Assembly: GCA_008638375.1 (NCBI GenBank)
Contig: CM018037.1
Span: 37,033,576 to 37,097,575 of the forward strand
Source of the DNA: Nyssa sinensis
Lineage: Eukaryota; Streptophyta; Magnoliopsida; Cornales; Nyssaceae
DNA length: 64,000 nucleotides
Direction: 5' to 3'
Of the stretch, positions 50,900 through 62,794 are shown in pieces (position 1 is the first letter of the stretch; each line of letters starts with the position of its first letter). The notes below the pieces were generated by a model. It did no database searches, was not told where the DNA came from, and was given only the letters and a program-made list of their open reading frames with translations. A program made the translations under genes and the position numbers.

Positions 50900-50930
50900 T
50901 TCTTAATATTATTGTATAGCGTAGAGACCG

Positions 50931-50958
50931 AGTCAACCCCAATTGCATATTATATATA
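50931..50958 (+). promoter_or_regulatory. DMR6-like core promoter: TATA and W-box core
   Basis: AGTCAA at 50931-50936 is TTGACT on the minus strand, a W-box core bound by WRKY factors. TATATATA at 50951-50958 lies about 105 bp upstream of the ATG at 51062. The MULE ends only about 50 bp upstream of this TATA box. One W-box core by itself is weak evidence. Confidence 0.45.
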
Positions 50959-51061
50959 GATATATATGACATTGGCTTCCTGGAAGTTGCTTAAACCTTG
51001 TGAGTAGAGGTGCACACTTACGGATCCACTCTTTTCCCCTCTCTCCAGGTTACCGGAATCC

Positions 51062-51329
51062 ATGGACACCAAAGTCATCTCCAGTGGAATTCGGTACTCA
51101 AGTCTCCCAGAAAGCTATGTCCGGCCAGAGTCCGACTAGACCAAAACTTTCTGAGGTCTCCGACTGTGAAAACGTTCCGGTCATAGACTTGGGTTGTGGA
51201 GACAGGAGTCTAATAGCCCAACAAATAGGCGATGCCTGTCGGGACTTTGGATTTTTCCAGGTCTTTAATTTTACTTATTTTCCATTAATTCTTATATAAA
51301 TATATATATGTACTTAGACTAGCTCCTAC

Positions 51330-51364
<35 letters not shown>

Positions 51365-51647
51365 TGAGCTTAATTTTTGTATATATGGTTTTGTGGAGCA
51401 GGTGATAAACCATGGGGTATCGAAAGAAGCAGTAGAGCAAATGTTAGGGGTGGCGTATGAGTTCTTTAATTTACCTGTAGAAGAGAAGTTGAAGTTATAC
51501 TCCGATGACCCATCGAAGACGATGAGACTCTCCACTAGTTTTAATGTGAAGAAGGAGACTGTTCATAACTGGAGAGATTATCTTAGACTCCATTGCTATC
51601 CTTTGGAGCAATACGTGCCTGAGTGGCCTTCCAACCCCTCTTCCTTC

Positions 51648-51693
<46 letters not shown>

Positions 51694-52157
51694 CATTTGG
51701 GAGATTTTCAGCGAGTTTAGACAAGTCTAGACTATACTATGACAATGTATTCTGTGTTATGTCATTCTAAAAAAAGATTGAGCCATAATACACGTCACAT
51801 AATATTAATAAAAAGGTGCGTGCCAACATAATAACACTCATTTTTTAGTAGGTTTATACTATTATATGTCACATATTCTCTTAATAATATATATTTTTTA
51901 TGTGTTATGATTTATCAAAAAAAATGAACTATAACACAACATTGAAAACGCACATCAATCTCATTCATTGATTTTTCAGGAATAATCTAATCCTATTCAA
52001 GAAATTTCAGAGAATAGTGACATCCATCCATCCATTGATGGTTCTGCGATGGCAGGAGGGCCATCGCCCATCTTTTGAAAAAATAAATTCTATTAAAATT
52101 TTATTATAATTTAAAAATTACTTCATCTAAAATTTTATTACTTTTATAACAACACTA

Positions 52158-52188
<31 letters not shown>

Positions 52189-54915
52189 ATTAGATTGGAC
52201 TAATTTACTAATTATTCATGAAATAGCTCAAAAACTTTATAAGCAATAAGTATGATAAATTAAATTCAGAATTTTCAGATTTATAACACGTCTTTCAAAC
52301 TAACTCGTCTACCATTTCAACTTTTATGAAATTAGATAACAATAACACATAAAGCAAACTTTTTCCATTGGATGAAAATATGTTCAAACATAAAATAAGT
52401 TTTTTTTTTATAGTTTTTTTATTTTTATTTTTGTTTGTCAAAACTTACAAGAACAAATAATCATAGTGGAACTCGTTAAGAAATCTAATATGCACATAAG
52501 TAATGCAAAAAATAAATGCTAAATAAATAAAAGTTTTTCTGTTGTTAGAAAAATAATAATATGTCATCGTCGATCTCCTCATATTTGAATAATCCAGATT
52601 CAATACTGATCTCTTATTAAAAGATTGCAAATTTAAAAAAAATTATTAAATGAGACTGTAGAAGTAAAATGATTTATTGTTTTAACTGGACATAATATTT
52701 ATAATGAAGTATTATTAAAATATTATATTATTATGTGACGTAGCAAATCTATTAAAAAATAAATTTATCAAATAACGACAATGTACAAGCCCTTCAAAAT
52801 ATCATGCAAATATAATAATCGTTGCACGTGTTACATGTGAGTTAACGAAACTGTTCCATTTAGTAATAATAAAAGTAAAAGTTATTCCATCAATCCGTCT
52901 TAAAAAGAAATGATGGGAAAAGCATTGCTAAGCCTAGTTTTATTGGCATTTGGTGAATGTTTTGATAAAACTTGTAATAAAGCTTTTTGAATGAAAAATA
53001 ATGATTAGACATTCTTGATATATTAAGATTTGAGATATATTTTTAAAAATTAATTAAAATTATTGTCTTATTTAAAATAATAAAATATTATATTTTTATA
53101 AATTGAATTTAAATTCAAAATTGAAACATGCACACTTTGTTGTATTAAAAATAAGAAAAAAATTAAATCTTAATTAAAATATGTTAAAAAAATCATACAA
53201 ATGTGATTTAAATTAAAAATTTCAAATATAAACGCATTGTTGTACTGAATAGAAAAAAAAGAAAAGAAATAATTAGAATTTTATTAAAACATGATAGAGA
53301 AATGAAATTTTTTTTTTTTTTTTTTTTTGTTGGTTGTCTAGAATTGGCCTTTGCCCTTACCTAATCATATTAAAGTTTTTTTAGTGTAGAGATTTGCTTT
53401 TTTGGGATTAATAAAAGGAAGCTGCCAAAATTAACGCCGAATGCCTAGTAATTCCGTGACACTTTTTGGAATATATCTGATGTTTGGGGCCCACACCTTG
53501 TATTTTTGTATAATGAAAACGTACTTCCCTTCTATATCGTGCAGAGTGCACCATGTGGTCACGATTAAAATATATTTTTTTCCCCGTGATTTTCCATCTC
53601 CAATGCCGTTGATTATTGCAATCAATCGATGTGACGTCATCTGTGACGTACGTTGCTGATATCATAATCTCTTGACATCTTCCAACTCAAATCAACGGTT
53701 ATAAGAGATTGTGATGAAAACTTACGCCAAAACCGTGTTGACGTAAGCAACTCATTGATGTTTCACTCATTTGTTAAAGAAGGAAATGTTGGTGTGTTAA
53801 CGCTCGGAATTTAATTAGAACGTGTATTATACATGTTAATTTTATTTAAGAACAAATTTAGACATATAATATAGATGTAAATCAAATTGTAAGTATTATA
53901 TATATGTTAATTAAATTGTAAAATATTAAATATTTTTGACTGATATTAACATTATGTGATAAGTAATATATATATATATATATATAACATTATTATAAAC
54001 GTAATCCTCATCCTTATTGTTACAATTATAATATTAAAAAATTATTCTTTAAATAATGAATACTGGATAGACATCCACAAACTCAAAAAAATTCAAAATT
54101 GAAAAAAAAATGATCCAATCATGCAACGTAAGCATGAGATGGATTAGGATATGGATTCAAAATTTTGAATTGTCTTATTAATCTCAATCATTTGTAAGGA
54201 CGTGGATGAGGATATGCATTTTGAATATTCTTTTTAAGCTCAAATATTTGTGATCTTAGATTTTGAGTGGTGGGTGTGTTGACACGAAGAAAGAATCATA
54301 AATTTAGAAATTGTAAATTCAATATATAAATTTGAATGTATATTGATTTGGCAAAACTGGTATATTACTCTTTTTTTCTAACAAAAAAAAAAATTATATA
54401 AAAGGAGCGATCAAATATAATCTTAACTTTCTGATTTTGCACTATTTGTCTAAGATTATCTTAATTGAAGTATGTGTAACACTCAGATTATGTATCAAAC
54501 AATTGTTTAATGTACTATTGTCATTATCATATATTATTGCAATAAGAATGATGATAATGATACATGTATATCTACACACATTAGTTCGATGCTTACATCA
54601 TGTTCGGACTTAATCTGTCATTCATGTTATAAAAAATTTTCATAAATTAATGGCAAGTTTATAAATAAATACTAAAAATGGATAAGGATAGTTCATAGAT
54701 ATAAGTAATGAAATATGAATAAAATATTCATTAAAAAAAGACGATCAACAAATATCTCGTAAATAATATTACATTAATAAATGGAAGGTAAAAGTATAAA
54801 TTAGGCATGATGGAGTAAAATTGTAAAGTCACGATGAGAAGATGAATGAAGTAAATTACAATAGATTAATGATAGAAGGATAAAATCGTCATTTTATCAT
54901 GATAAACAAGTCTCA

Positions 54916-54971
<56 letters not shown>

Positions 54972-56311
54972 TACAGGGGTCGGAGGGGAGACTTAATTTT
55001 GACTTAATTTTGGATGATTTAAATCATGATGGTATTAGTTGTGGGGACCTTAAGGGCTTGTTAATTTGTCCAACATTATGGCCTCATTCAACTCTCCATC
55101 TTTCTTATATTTTCCACTCTGTCTTCTATCTTTTTGCTTGTTTTGTTGAATATCAAGAATGTGTTCGCATTGAACTTAGTTTTAATTGTCAAAAAATCTC
55201 TTTTTATTTATGTCCAAAAAGTGTTCTTTATATTTTATGAATTTTTTTTACTCCTTAATCCCGACAAGGATGGCCGGCCTTTGATCAAATTGAGAAAAAA
55301 AACTATGAACTAGTATGCGCAAGTTAATCTAGAATATCTCTTAACCGTTAAACAAGGAAAAACATATATTAAACAATAATTCTTACATTTAATACTTGCC
55401 TTTTTTTAGTATTAGTTGTCGACTGAGATGTTTAAATTGTATCATATATATGACCACATGAACTTGAATATATGTTCTCAATCTCAACCTCCTAAAAGAA
55501 AAGAAATACCACAACACAAGTTTCTTATACATTTCATTAGCATTTTACCATGAGATTATAGTGTCTATTCAAGAATTAATCTAGTGACAAAATTCTGTTG
55601 CACTAATAGGGATATTGTAAGTAATTACTGTAAAGAAGTTAGACAACTCGGATTCAGACTGCAGGAAGCCATATCAGAGAGCTTAGGGGTAGACAAGGAG
55701 CACATAAAGACTGTGTTGGGTGAACAAGGACAACATATGGCCATCAACTATTATCCACCATGTCCAGAACCAGAACTCACTTATGGATTGCCCGGCCATA
55801 CCGACCCCAATGCCCTTACCATCCTCCTTCAAGACCTAAAAGTTGCAGGCCTTCAAGTCCTCAAAGATGGCAAGTGGGTAGCTGTCAATCCCTACCCCAA
55901 CGCTTTTGTCATTAACATCGGAGACCAATTACAGGTAACATTATTATAGTTCATACAACATGTGCTAAAATACTAGAAATTATGTCAATCCTCCATAAGT
56001 TAAGTTTTCTCCAAGAACATATGTTTTAGGCAGAGATATTAATAATGTGCTAAAATGAAAAATTGTAGGCACTGAGTAATGGGAAGTATAAAAGCGTATG
56101 GCACCGAGCTACAGTCAATGCCGATAAAGCAAGGATGTCAGTGGCATCTTTCCTCTGCCCGTGTGATACTGCAATAATCAGCCCTCCGAAGGAACTTATT
56201 GACGATGCATCTCCGGCTATTTACAAAAATTTCACATATGCAGAGTACTATAAGAAGTTTTGGAGCAGGAACCTCGACCAAGAACATTGTTTGGAACTTT
56301 TCAAGAATTAG
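51062..56311 (+). CDS. DMR6: DMR6-type 2-oxoglutarate/Fe(II) oxygenase (salicylate hydroxylase) with a premature stop
   Basis: DMR6 (salicylic acid 5-hydroxylase) lowers salicylate and is a susceptibility factor; loss in Arabidopsis gives downy mildew resistance. Exons 51062-51260, 51402-51649, 55610-55934 and 56069-56311 splice in phase. Exon 1 starts MDTKVISSGIRYSSLPESY. An extra T at 51137 creates TAG after PESD and shifts the frame; skipping it, the exon continues RPKLSEVSDCENVPVIDLG with no other defect. The corrected length is 337 aa, with iron ligands H212, D214 (GLPGHTDPNALT) and H269 (YKSVWHRA), and R279/S281 (RMS) for 2-oxoglutarate. These match the Arabidopsis DMR6 numbering as I recall it. 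The end is FWSRNLDQEHCLE. Intron 2 is 4 kb. DMR6 is favoured over DLO paralogues by the C-terminus. The lesion may be a natural null allele or an assembly error. Confidence 0.9.
51330..51357. repeat. (AC)n microsatellite in DMR6 intron 1
   Basis: About 14 AC units follow a short TA run within the 141-bp first intron. Confidence 0.9.
51655..51690. repeat. (CT)n microsatellite abutting a DMR6 splice donor
   Basis: About 18 CT units begin five bases after the GT of the exon 2 donor (GTAAGT). A long pyrimidine tract directly behind a 5' splice site is uncommon; length variation here could affect splicing of intron 2. Confidence 0.9.
54919..54972. repeat. Compound (TA)n(CA)n microsatellite in DMR6 intron 2
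   Basis: About 19 TA units run directly into about 8 CA units. Simple sequence repeat inside the 4-kb intron. Confidence 0.9.
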
Positions 56312-57616
56312 TATCTCTGTTCTTTTGCCTTTGATCAGCCTGCACCAACACTTGGGACTCTTGGTCCCTCGACCCCTGACCCTTGGCCCTCTCAAAGAGT
56401 TTCAATCCATCACAAATGTTACAAGCGAGATGTGGTAAGGACTTCTACTGCAACTATTTTTGTTACTATATATTGTTGCAATGGACCCCTGTTTCAAGGT
56501 GCAGTGTGCCATGTTGTGGTACGTGAGGAGGTTTCTGCTTTTCTTCCATCAATTTCCTATTTTCTGGAAACAATGGCAGCAATCTCTCCATATTATTTGT
56601 TTTTTAAAATTTTTATTTTTACTCGGCATACTATTATGAGTGGCATGTTGGCCACTGCAACTATCGCAACAGGGGTCCAAAGTTATTATGCTTCTGTTGT
56701 ATCAGTATCATTATTATATGTTTTGGCTGAACTTCATTTCATTGTTGTAATTTGTAGTAGAATATTGCATATTTGCATGTGTATTAAATAATTAATCCTT
56801 TCAATGTATCTCTTTTTTCTTTCTTCTTTTGTTATATATATAATTATATAATGGTTGATGCCTAAACAATGTTACCTGCTGATAATCAGATAGCGTGGAG
56901 GAAACTTCTAATTAAACCTAACAGTTCGTTTTGAAGTTTTAGAGAAAAGAAATGAAATGATAATTTCAAATAGAAAAAAAATAGAGTAGAAAGCATTCAT
57001 TTTCACCTTATTTAAATATTTACTTAGGGGAGAAGAGAAAAGAAAAGAAATTATATTTATAACTAATTGACAATAATATCCTTTTTATTTGACAATTGTC
57101 TTGATCTTTAATTCATACAAATTAAGAGTATTTTTAGTATTTTAAAATTTTTCATTAAATAAATTTTATTTTCTCTCAACTTTTGAAAAGATTGTAGTAG
57201 CAAAGTCTAATCATTCAAACTTTCTACCTAATATTCTCTTTTCTTTTTATTATAAACATCCAAACAAGATAAAATATTAACACTTTACTTGAATCTTTTC
57301 TTTTCCCTTCAAATCATCTTGCATCCAAATGAGTTGCAAGGAATTATGAAGGAAAGCTAGCTACAAGTAGAAATCAAGACAGTTGGCTCTTCTTGTGTCC
57401 TTGCGTGGGGAGGGAGAAAGAGTTTACAATTGCAAGAAAATCATACACATTAATCAAAATCTTTGGTAAAAGTAGATATTATTCACTTTCTTATTCCCTT
57501 CGATGAGTAAAAAGTTACATCTATATCTGTAATGCCATGAGAGAAAGACACTCAAAATCTCAAAAGCCACACACATTAAACACATAATCACATACCAAAT
57601 GGAGCTAATTAAGGAC
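56312..57616. other. Tail-to-tail spacer between DMR6 and COMT
   Basis: This 1.3 kb holds the 3'-UTRs of two convergent genes and a MITE-like repeat (about 56925-57333). The 119-codon frame at 56432-56791 has no family signal and follows directly on the DMR6 stop, so I treat it as 3'-UTR or spacer. Confidence 0.55.
56925..57333. repeat. MITE-like repeat, inverse-orientation copy
   Basis: Read in reverse it begins CTCATTTGGATGCAAGATGA and continues with blocks shared with 210-800 (GTTTGGATG, CATTTAATGAAAAATTTT, GACAATTGTCAAATAAAAA). The left edge is approximate (near GTTCGTTTT). It lies between the converging DMR6 and COMT 3' ends. Confidence 0.45.
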
Positions 57617-60600
57617 TTAAATCTTTTTCAAAAACTCCATGACCCAAGTGTTATAAGCAGAGCACATTACACGGAAACCTTGAAATCCAGCCCCTTTTGC
57701 CAAGGCCTCAAACTCCTTCTCTGTCCTCTCTTTTCCACCCGGGTTATGAGCTAACATGATAACGTCGATATGGATGACATTCTTGGTGGCAAGTCTGGCG
57801 TCCGGAGACACAGGAAGAATGCATTCTGCAACAATCACCTTTCCGTTGTCTGGAAGTGCTTTGTAGCAGTTCTTCAAAAATTTCAGACAGTGCTCGTCAC
57901 TCCAGTCATGACATATCCACTGCACGAACACATATTTAAGCATTAACAATCGAACAATCATTCTACATCATCATCCAATGTGGTATGATTGTTTACGAGA
58001 AGATATCTAATTCAAACTCACCTTCATGAAAATGGCATCTCCTTTCGGTACGCTAACAAACATGTCTCCCCCAACATGTTCCACACCTGCATTTAGCTCC
58101 ATTCTTGATAATAAGATAAGATTCAACCAAAATTAATTTTCTTACTTCTAAACACAAACAAGTGAAATATTTATGTATACCGGGATATGATGTTGCATCT
58201 TCGATAACATGAGGCAAATCAAAGTTAATTCCCTTGATTGTGGGGTGCTTAGAGACAATCATATTCAGGGTGGCACCGGTGCCGCCACCGACGTCGACGA
58301 CAGATCCGAGGCCGTCGAAGCCTTTGTAAGTCTCAAGAATTTTCTTCATGGTAATGGTGGAGTGGTTGGACATTCCCTGGTTGAAAACCTTGTTGAATCT
58401 GGGATCTGTGCCATGGTACTCAAATGCAGTCATGCCATAGGCCTTGTTAAATGGAATTCCACCATTAAGAACTGCATCTTTCAAGTAGTACCTATACAGT
58501 AGATACAAAACATGTAAATAAGAATATCATTGGGCTAGTGGGCTTTCACAAGCCCCATTACGCATTGGGTTGCCAATAGTTTGGGCCGGGCTGACTTTGA
58601 CCAGATCAACTAGCAGATCCATATAGAGACCCAGAGTAAAAGATCACTTTGGGCTTGAGTTAACCCGGCCCTGAGTGATTACAGATCTTCTAAAAAATTT
58701 ATTACAAAAATTATTAATTGATAAAAATATTAAGCTTAACAATTTTTTTTATGAATATGCAATCTTTTTAAGTATAAAAATAGGACACTCATATAATTTG
58801 CCAGAGTATTCAACTTTTTTCTTCAAAAATATATATTAATGTGATTTAAATTATAAAAAACTCATATTCTCTCTTGTTTTAATCATTTATAAATAAGTAT
58901 GCATATTTTTTATACTAATAATAAAAAGTATAATTTTATAAAAAAAATATTAATTAATAAAAATTATTAACTTATTAATTATTAAAAAATTAAATGTCTG
59001 TAGTTCATGCTAATATACGATTGATTAGTGGAACGGGAGTGATTGGTTCACAGTAGTATGGAATTGATTATTACAAGACGTTTAGTCCAATGACAAAGAT
59101 GGCTTGGAGAAAAATAATCATGTAAAGATAATTAAGATAAAAAGTCAAAAGACAGGACCAAAAAAAAAAAAAAAAGAAGAAGATTGAGATGTAATTAGCT
59201 AATATAAAATAAATATATGCAGATCTATGTATACTCTATCATAAAAAAAATATTGTGTATATATATATATATATATTCATGTGTTCAATTCAAAAGAAAA
59301 GAATTAATATAGAAATGTTTTTCGTTTTGGTTGAAATACATAGAGAGCAAACAAACAAGGAATGGTGGTAGGTGAAGCAGTGCTCTCTACTTCTCAACTC
59401 TATTGGGGAATTGGTGTCCAGTTGTTTCTTTTATATTATATTATTCAGTGGTGCAGTTTGTGACAGAGATGTCCATAAGAAAGAAACAGATTATCTATTT
59501 GGCCTATTAGATAATCAAAATGGACCATACAAGAGTTGGTGGGACCATCCTACGTTCCTACTCTTTGCTTTCCTATAAAAGCTTTGATTTCTTTTCACGC
59601 CAAGCCCCCATTGAACTTTCTTTCGTTTTGAAAACCCTATACACACATATTCACGCGCGCGCACATACACCACACTATATGTAATACATGTGAAAAACGA
59701 TGTCATGACGTAATTTTAAAACAAATTTGAGTTTACCTGAGATAAAATATTTTAATTATTAAATTATTTTAAATTAAATTTTTATTTATTTTAATTATAT
59801 TATTTTAAAATTTTAAATCATCTAATAATTAAAATATTATATCTTATATAAATTCGGTGTTACGTTAATATTAATTTATTGAAAAGAAAAAAAATATTAG
59901 AGAAGAGTAGAATCAGTGCTCAATATTCTTTATTCAAGTTAGGTATACCTATATTGAAGTTTAATCAACTCCACCACCACTACATACCTTTCACATCCCT
60001 ACTATTTGCCCCCCCTCCCATAAATAATTGTTCTTCTCACTAACAATTTTATTTTAACATGCACAAATAATTATATATGAAATTGATTTCTTTTATTCAG
60101 CCATGGCAGAGGAAAAGTCTAATTTAAGAAATTTTGAGAAGTCGGACCGTGTATGAAAATGAGGAAATGACACTTTTGTCACATAAATGCTTTATACATT
60201 TTAAATAATATTACATATTCTTAATTTTTAATTAGATTCATTGTTATTATTATGTAATATTCTAAAAAACATATTACATGGTGCCATGTTGAAATAGAAT
60301 AAAAATGGGTATAAATTATATTGGAGTAGTGTTAGTTCGATTTTTGCTACTGATTTTGTATTGAAAAAACCATGTTTTCTCTGTTTTTCCTTGCAGCATC
60401 ATGATGTACGGTACCCACAAATACGAAGAGTTATCCCTAACATAAAAGCATGCCCACTAATCATGCAAAAGGTTAAATTGAGTCAATATAATCTCACAAA
60501 ACAAGCGCAATAGCAATAGCAATAGTAAATCCAGAGAGAGAGAACATACCAGCTTTCCATGAGGACCTTATCTTGATTCATGAGCAAAAGAGGGGCCATG

Positions 60601-60965
60601 GAGACACCGTCGGCGTTTCTGGTCAAGAACTTACAAACCGGTGCCAGACCGTAGAGCCTTTCGACACCGCCATCGGGGAGGTTTCGGAGGGTGCAGTTGA
60701 GAACAGAGTAACTGGCGAGGAGTCGGAGAATACGGTCGAGCATGACAGGTGCATCTGGGTTTTTTGTTGGGAGCTGAGCGGCGAGTTCCGAAGGAGAGAT
60801 ATAGGCACCCGGGCCGGCTTTAGCCATGATCTCAAGAAGGTCGAGCTCTATGGCTGATTTCATAACCATGGGAAGAACAGAGGCGCTGGCGAGTTGAATC
60901 GCGAATAAACAGGCTTCCTCTTCTGCCTCCGCTGGACTAGTATGGACCTCGCTGGTTGAACCCAT
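57617..60965 (-). CDS. COMT1: Caffeic acid 3-O-methyltransferase (COMT)
   Basis: COMT uses S-adenosylmethionine to methylate caffeoyl/5-hydroxyconiferyl intermediates in the cytosol, leading to syringyl lignin; COMT1 can also methylate N-acetylserotonin. Four exons on the minus strand, 60550-60965, 58181-58491, 58022-58086 and 57617-57919, join in phase with GT-AG introns to give 364 aa, the normal length. The start MGSTSEV is at 60965. Visible features are the dimerisation region ([20 protein letters not shown]), [17 protein letters not shown], the SAM-binding [10 protein letters not shown] at 203-212, catalytic H268 in [11 protein letters not shown], and E296 in [21 protein letters not shown] and GAGFQGF lie near the end. 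No lesion was seen. The chain resembles true lignin COMTs throughout and not other O-methyltransferases. Confidence 0.96.
58510..60530. other. COMT intron 1 content
   Basis: The 2.06-kb intron is AT-rich with (TA)n at about 59257-59276 and poly(A)/(T) runs. A run of alternating GC bases (CGCGCGC) lies near 59655. The short frames inside it are not supported as genes. Confidence 0.55.
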
Positions 60966-61098
60966 TTTGATTTCTCGGGGCTTTTTTAATTGGGGTGTGA
61001 GATGAAATGTGAAATGAGAAAGTTTCACTGGCGGAAGAAGGAAGAGAGGAGAGGAGAGGTTTAGAGGGTGAGGAAAATGGGGAGGGATGTAAAGAAGT

Positions 61099-61152
61099 AT
61101 ATATGGTGCTTTTTGGCTCACCAACCTTGCGGTTTTGACCCCACAACCAACC
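61099..61152 (-). promoter_or_regulatory. COMT promoter: TATA box and two AC-II elements
   Basis: A TATATAT-type box lies at 61099-61105, about 135 bp upstream of the minus-strand start codon. Just upstream of it are two perfect ACCAACC motifs at 61120-61126 and 61146-61152, 26 bp apart and written on the plus strand. ACCAACC is the AC-II element, recognised by the R2R3-MYB activators of lignin genes. Confidence 0.7.
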
Positions 61153-61171
61153 TGTGCAGCTGATCATATTA

Positions 61172-61172
<1 letters not shown>

Positions 61173-61241
<69 letters not shown>

Positions 61242-61271
61242 CTCACTCACTCACTCACACACACACACACA
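61173..61271. repeat. Compound (CT)n(TA)n(CA)n microsatellite upstream of COMT
   Basis: About 23 CT units, then about 11 TA units, then CACT and CA units. On the COMT sense strand this is a GA-rich block within about 210-310 bp of the start codon, where plant GAGA-binding (BBR/BPC) proteins could act. Confidence 0.9.
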
Positions 61272-62088
61272 TTCATCTTGTCGTGATATTTTTGTACCTT
61301 TAAAATATTTTCTGGTTTCTTGACATTGTGTACCTTCTTCATCCTACTAACCATTGAGAATGTAAGTATGACGCTTTTGATGATCCGGAAGGTTAGGCCA
61401 AATGGCTGCAATTTCCTTTCTTTTCTTTTTTTTTCAAGATTTGATCTTCGGAGCCCACCAAAGTCAAAGTCAGTTTAATCTGTTAATTATTTCTCGTAAG
61501 TTGTCAATTACATTAGCTTTGAGCAGGAAAAAAATTGCATGATCTTTCAATTAGGTTAAGGATTAAGTTAATGGAATTTTTTTTTATGTTTCTGTCCGTT
61601 GAAATAATCCTAGAAGCTGCCAGAGTAGTTATGAGACCGGAGAGTGACACAGCCCATACAAAATGATGAGAGAGTTTTTAAATTTTAGACGGGGTACAAA
61701 ATAAAAAATTATATGTGAATTTGAGATGTGTCAAAGATACTTAGTTTTAATGTGTTAATTGTTTTCGCTGGAAAAAAATTTATTGAAAGATTTCGAGCAA
61801 TTCATCTTTGAAGTTAAAAAAAAATATCCCCAAATAAATAAATATTAATTTTGAAGATTTTTCTTCAAAACTTTTCTACCAAATTATGCATTTTACTAAT
61901 AAGAAAGAAATAAGAGAAGAGAGGAGTGTGAATTGAAGTTGGTTTTCTTCAATTTCCTGGATTAGGAATTTAGGACCCTCCTCTGTTTATAAATCACCAA
62001 GGGTCACCATTTATCTACAAATATTAATTACAATTAATCAATAAAAAATTTCTCTAATATAGACCTTCTTTAAAATTTATGAATCATG
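61272..62088. other. Spacer upstream of COMT
   Basis: AT-rich DNA with no gene recognised. Confidence 0.5.
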
Positions 62089-62096
62089 ATTACAGT

Positions 62097-62786
62097 TAGG
62101 GCCGTAAACGAATAGGATTCAGACCGAATAAGAGTTGATCCTACTCCGATCCGTTTAATATAAAATTCGATCCGATCCGTTTATCCGACGGATCATTCGA
62201 ATGTTGATCCGTATCTGAATCTGTTAATAATCGGATCTTCGATCCGTTAATCCGATTTAATCCGTTTAAAATTATAATACTTTACATAGCTATAAATCTT
62301 TATTAAACTAAAATTTGCTATTTAAATAATTATTAAAAATAAAAACTGCACTAACCAACCATAATTAAATAATAAATCAATCATAAAAGTATAATAAATA
62401 GTTATTTAAAAATTAAAATATAATAAAAAACTACCATGTCTATAATATTAAAACATAACAAATCCTTACATAAGACTGAAACCAAGAAATCCACAAAATT
62501 CAAACTATTACATAATTAAACATATAGATTACAAACTCATTATTTAAATTATTAGATAACCAAAGTCCACAATATATATATATATATATATATTATATAT
62601 AAACGGATTAGATCGGATTGTAAACGGATCGGATCAGCCTATATCATATTTGATCCGTTTATATTTGGGATAATCGGATTCGGATCAGATCGGGTCACAA
62701 ATCACTATTTCTAAAATCATATCCGAACTTAGTGGACCGGATCTCGGATCGGATCGGGATCGCGATCCGCTCCATTGACAGCTCTA
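62097..62786. mobile_element. Non-autonomous hAT-type element
   Basis: A perfect 8-bp direct repeat ATTACAGT flanks the element (62089-62096 and 62787-62794), the length made by hAT transposases. The left end TAGGGCCGTAAACG and the right end read in reverse TAGAGCTGTCAATGG form short imperfect terminal inverted repeats. Both arms are rich in CGGATC/GATCCG words as long sub-terminal inverted sequence. It is about 690 bp with no coding frame, and a (TA)n run lies at about 62573-62592. Confidence 0.85.
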
Positions 62787-62794
62787 ATTACAGT

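Noticed and set aside
56432..56791. 119-codon frame after the DMR6 stop
   Set aside because: Hydrophobic, no family resemblance, and located where the DMR6 3'-UTR is expected.
51000..57961. A metabolic gene cluster of DMR6 and COMT
   Set aside because: Only two adjacent genes with different substrates; adjacency is better explained by conserved gene order.
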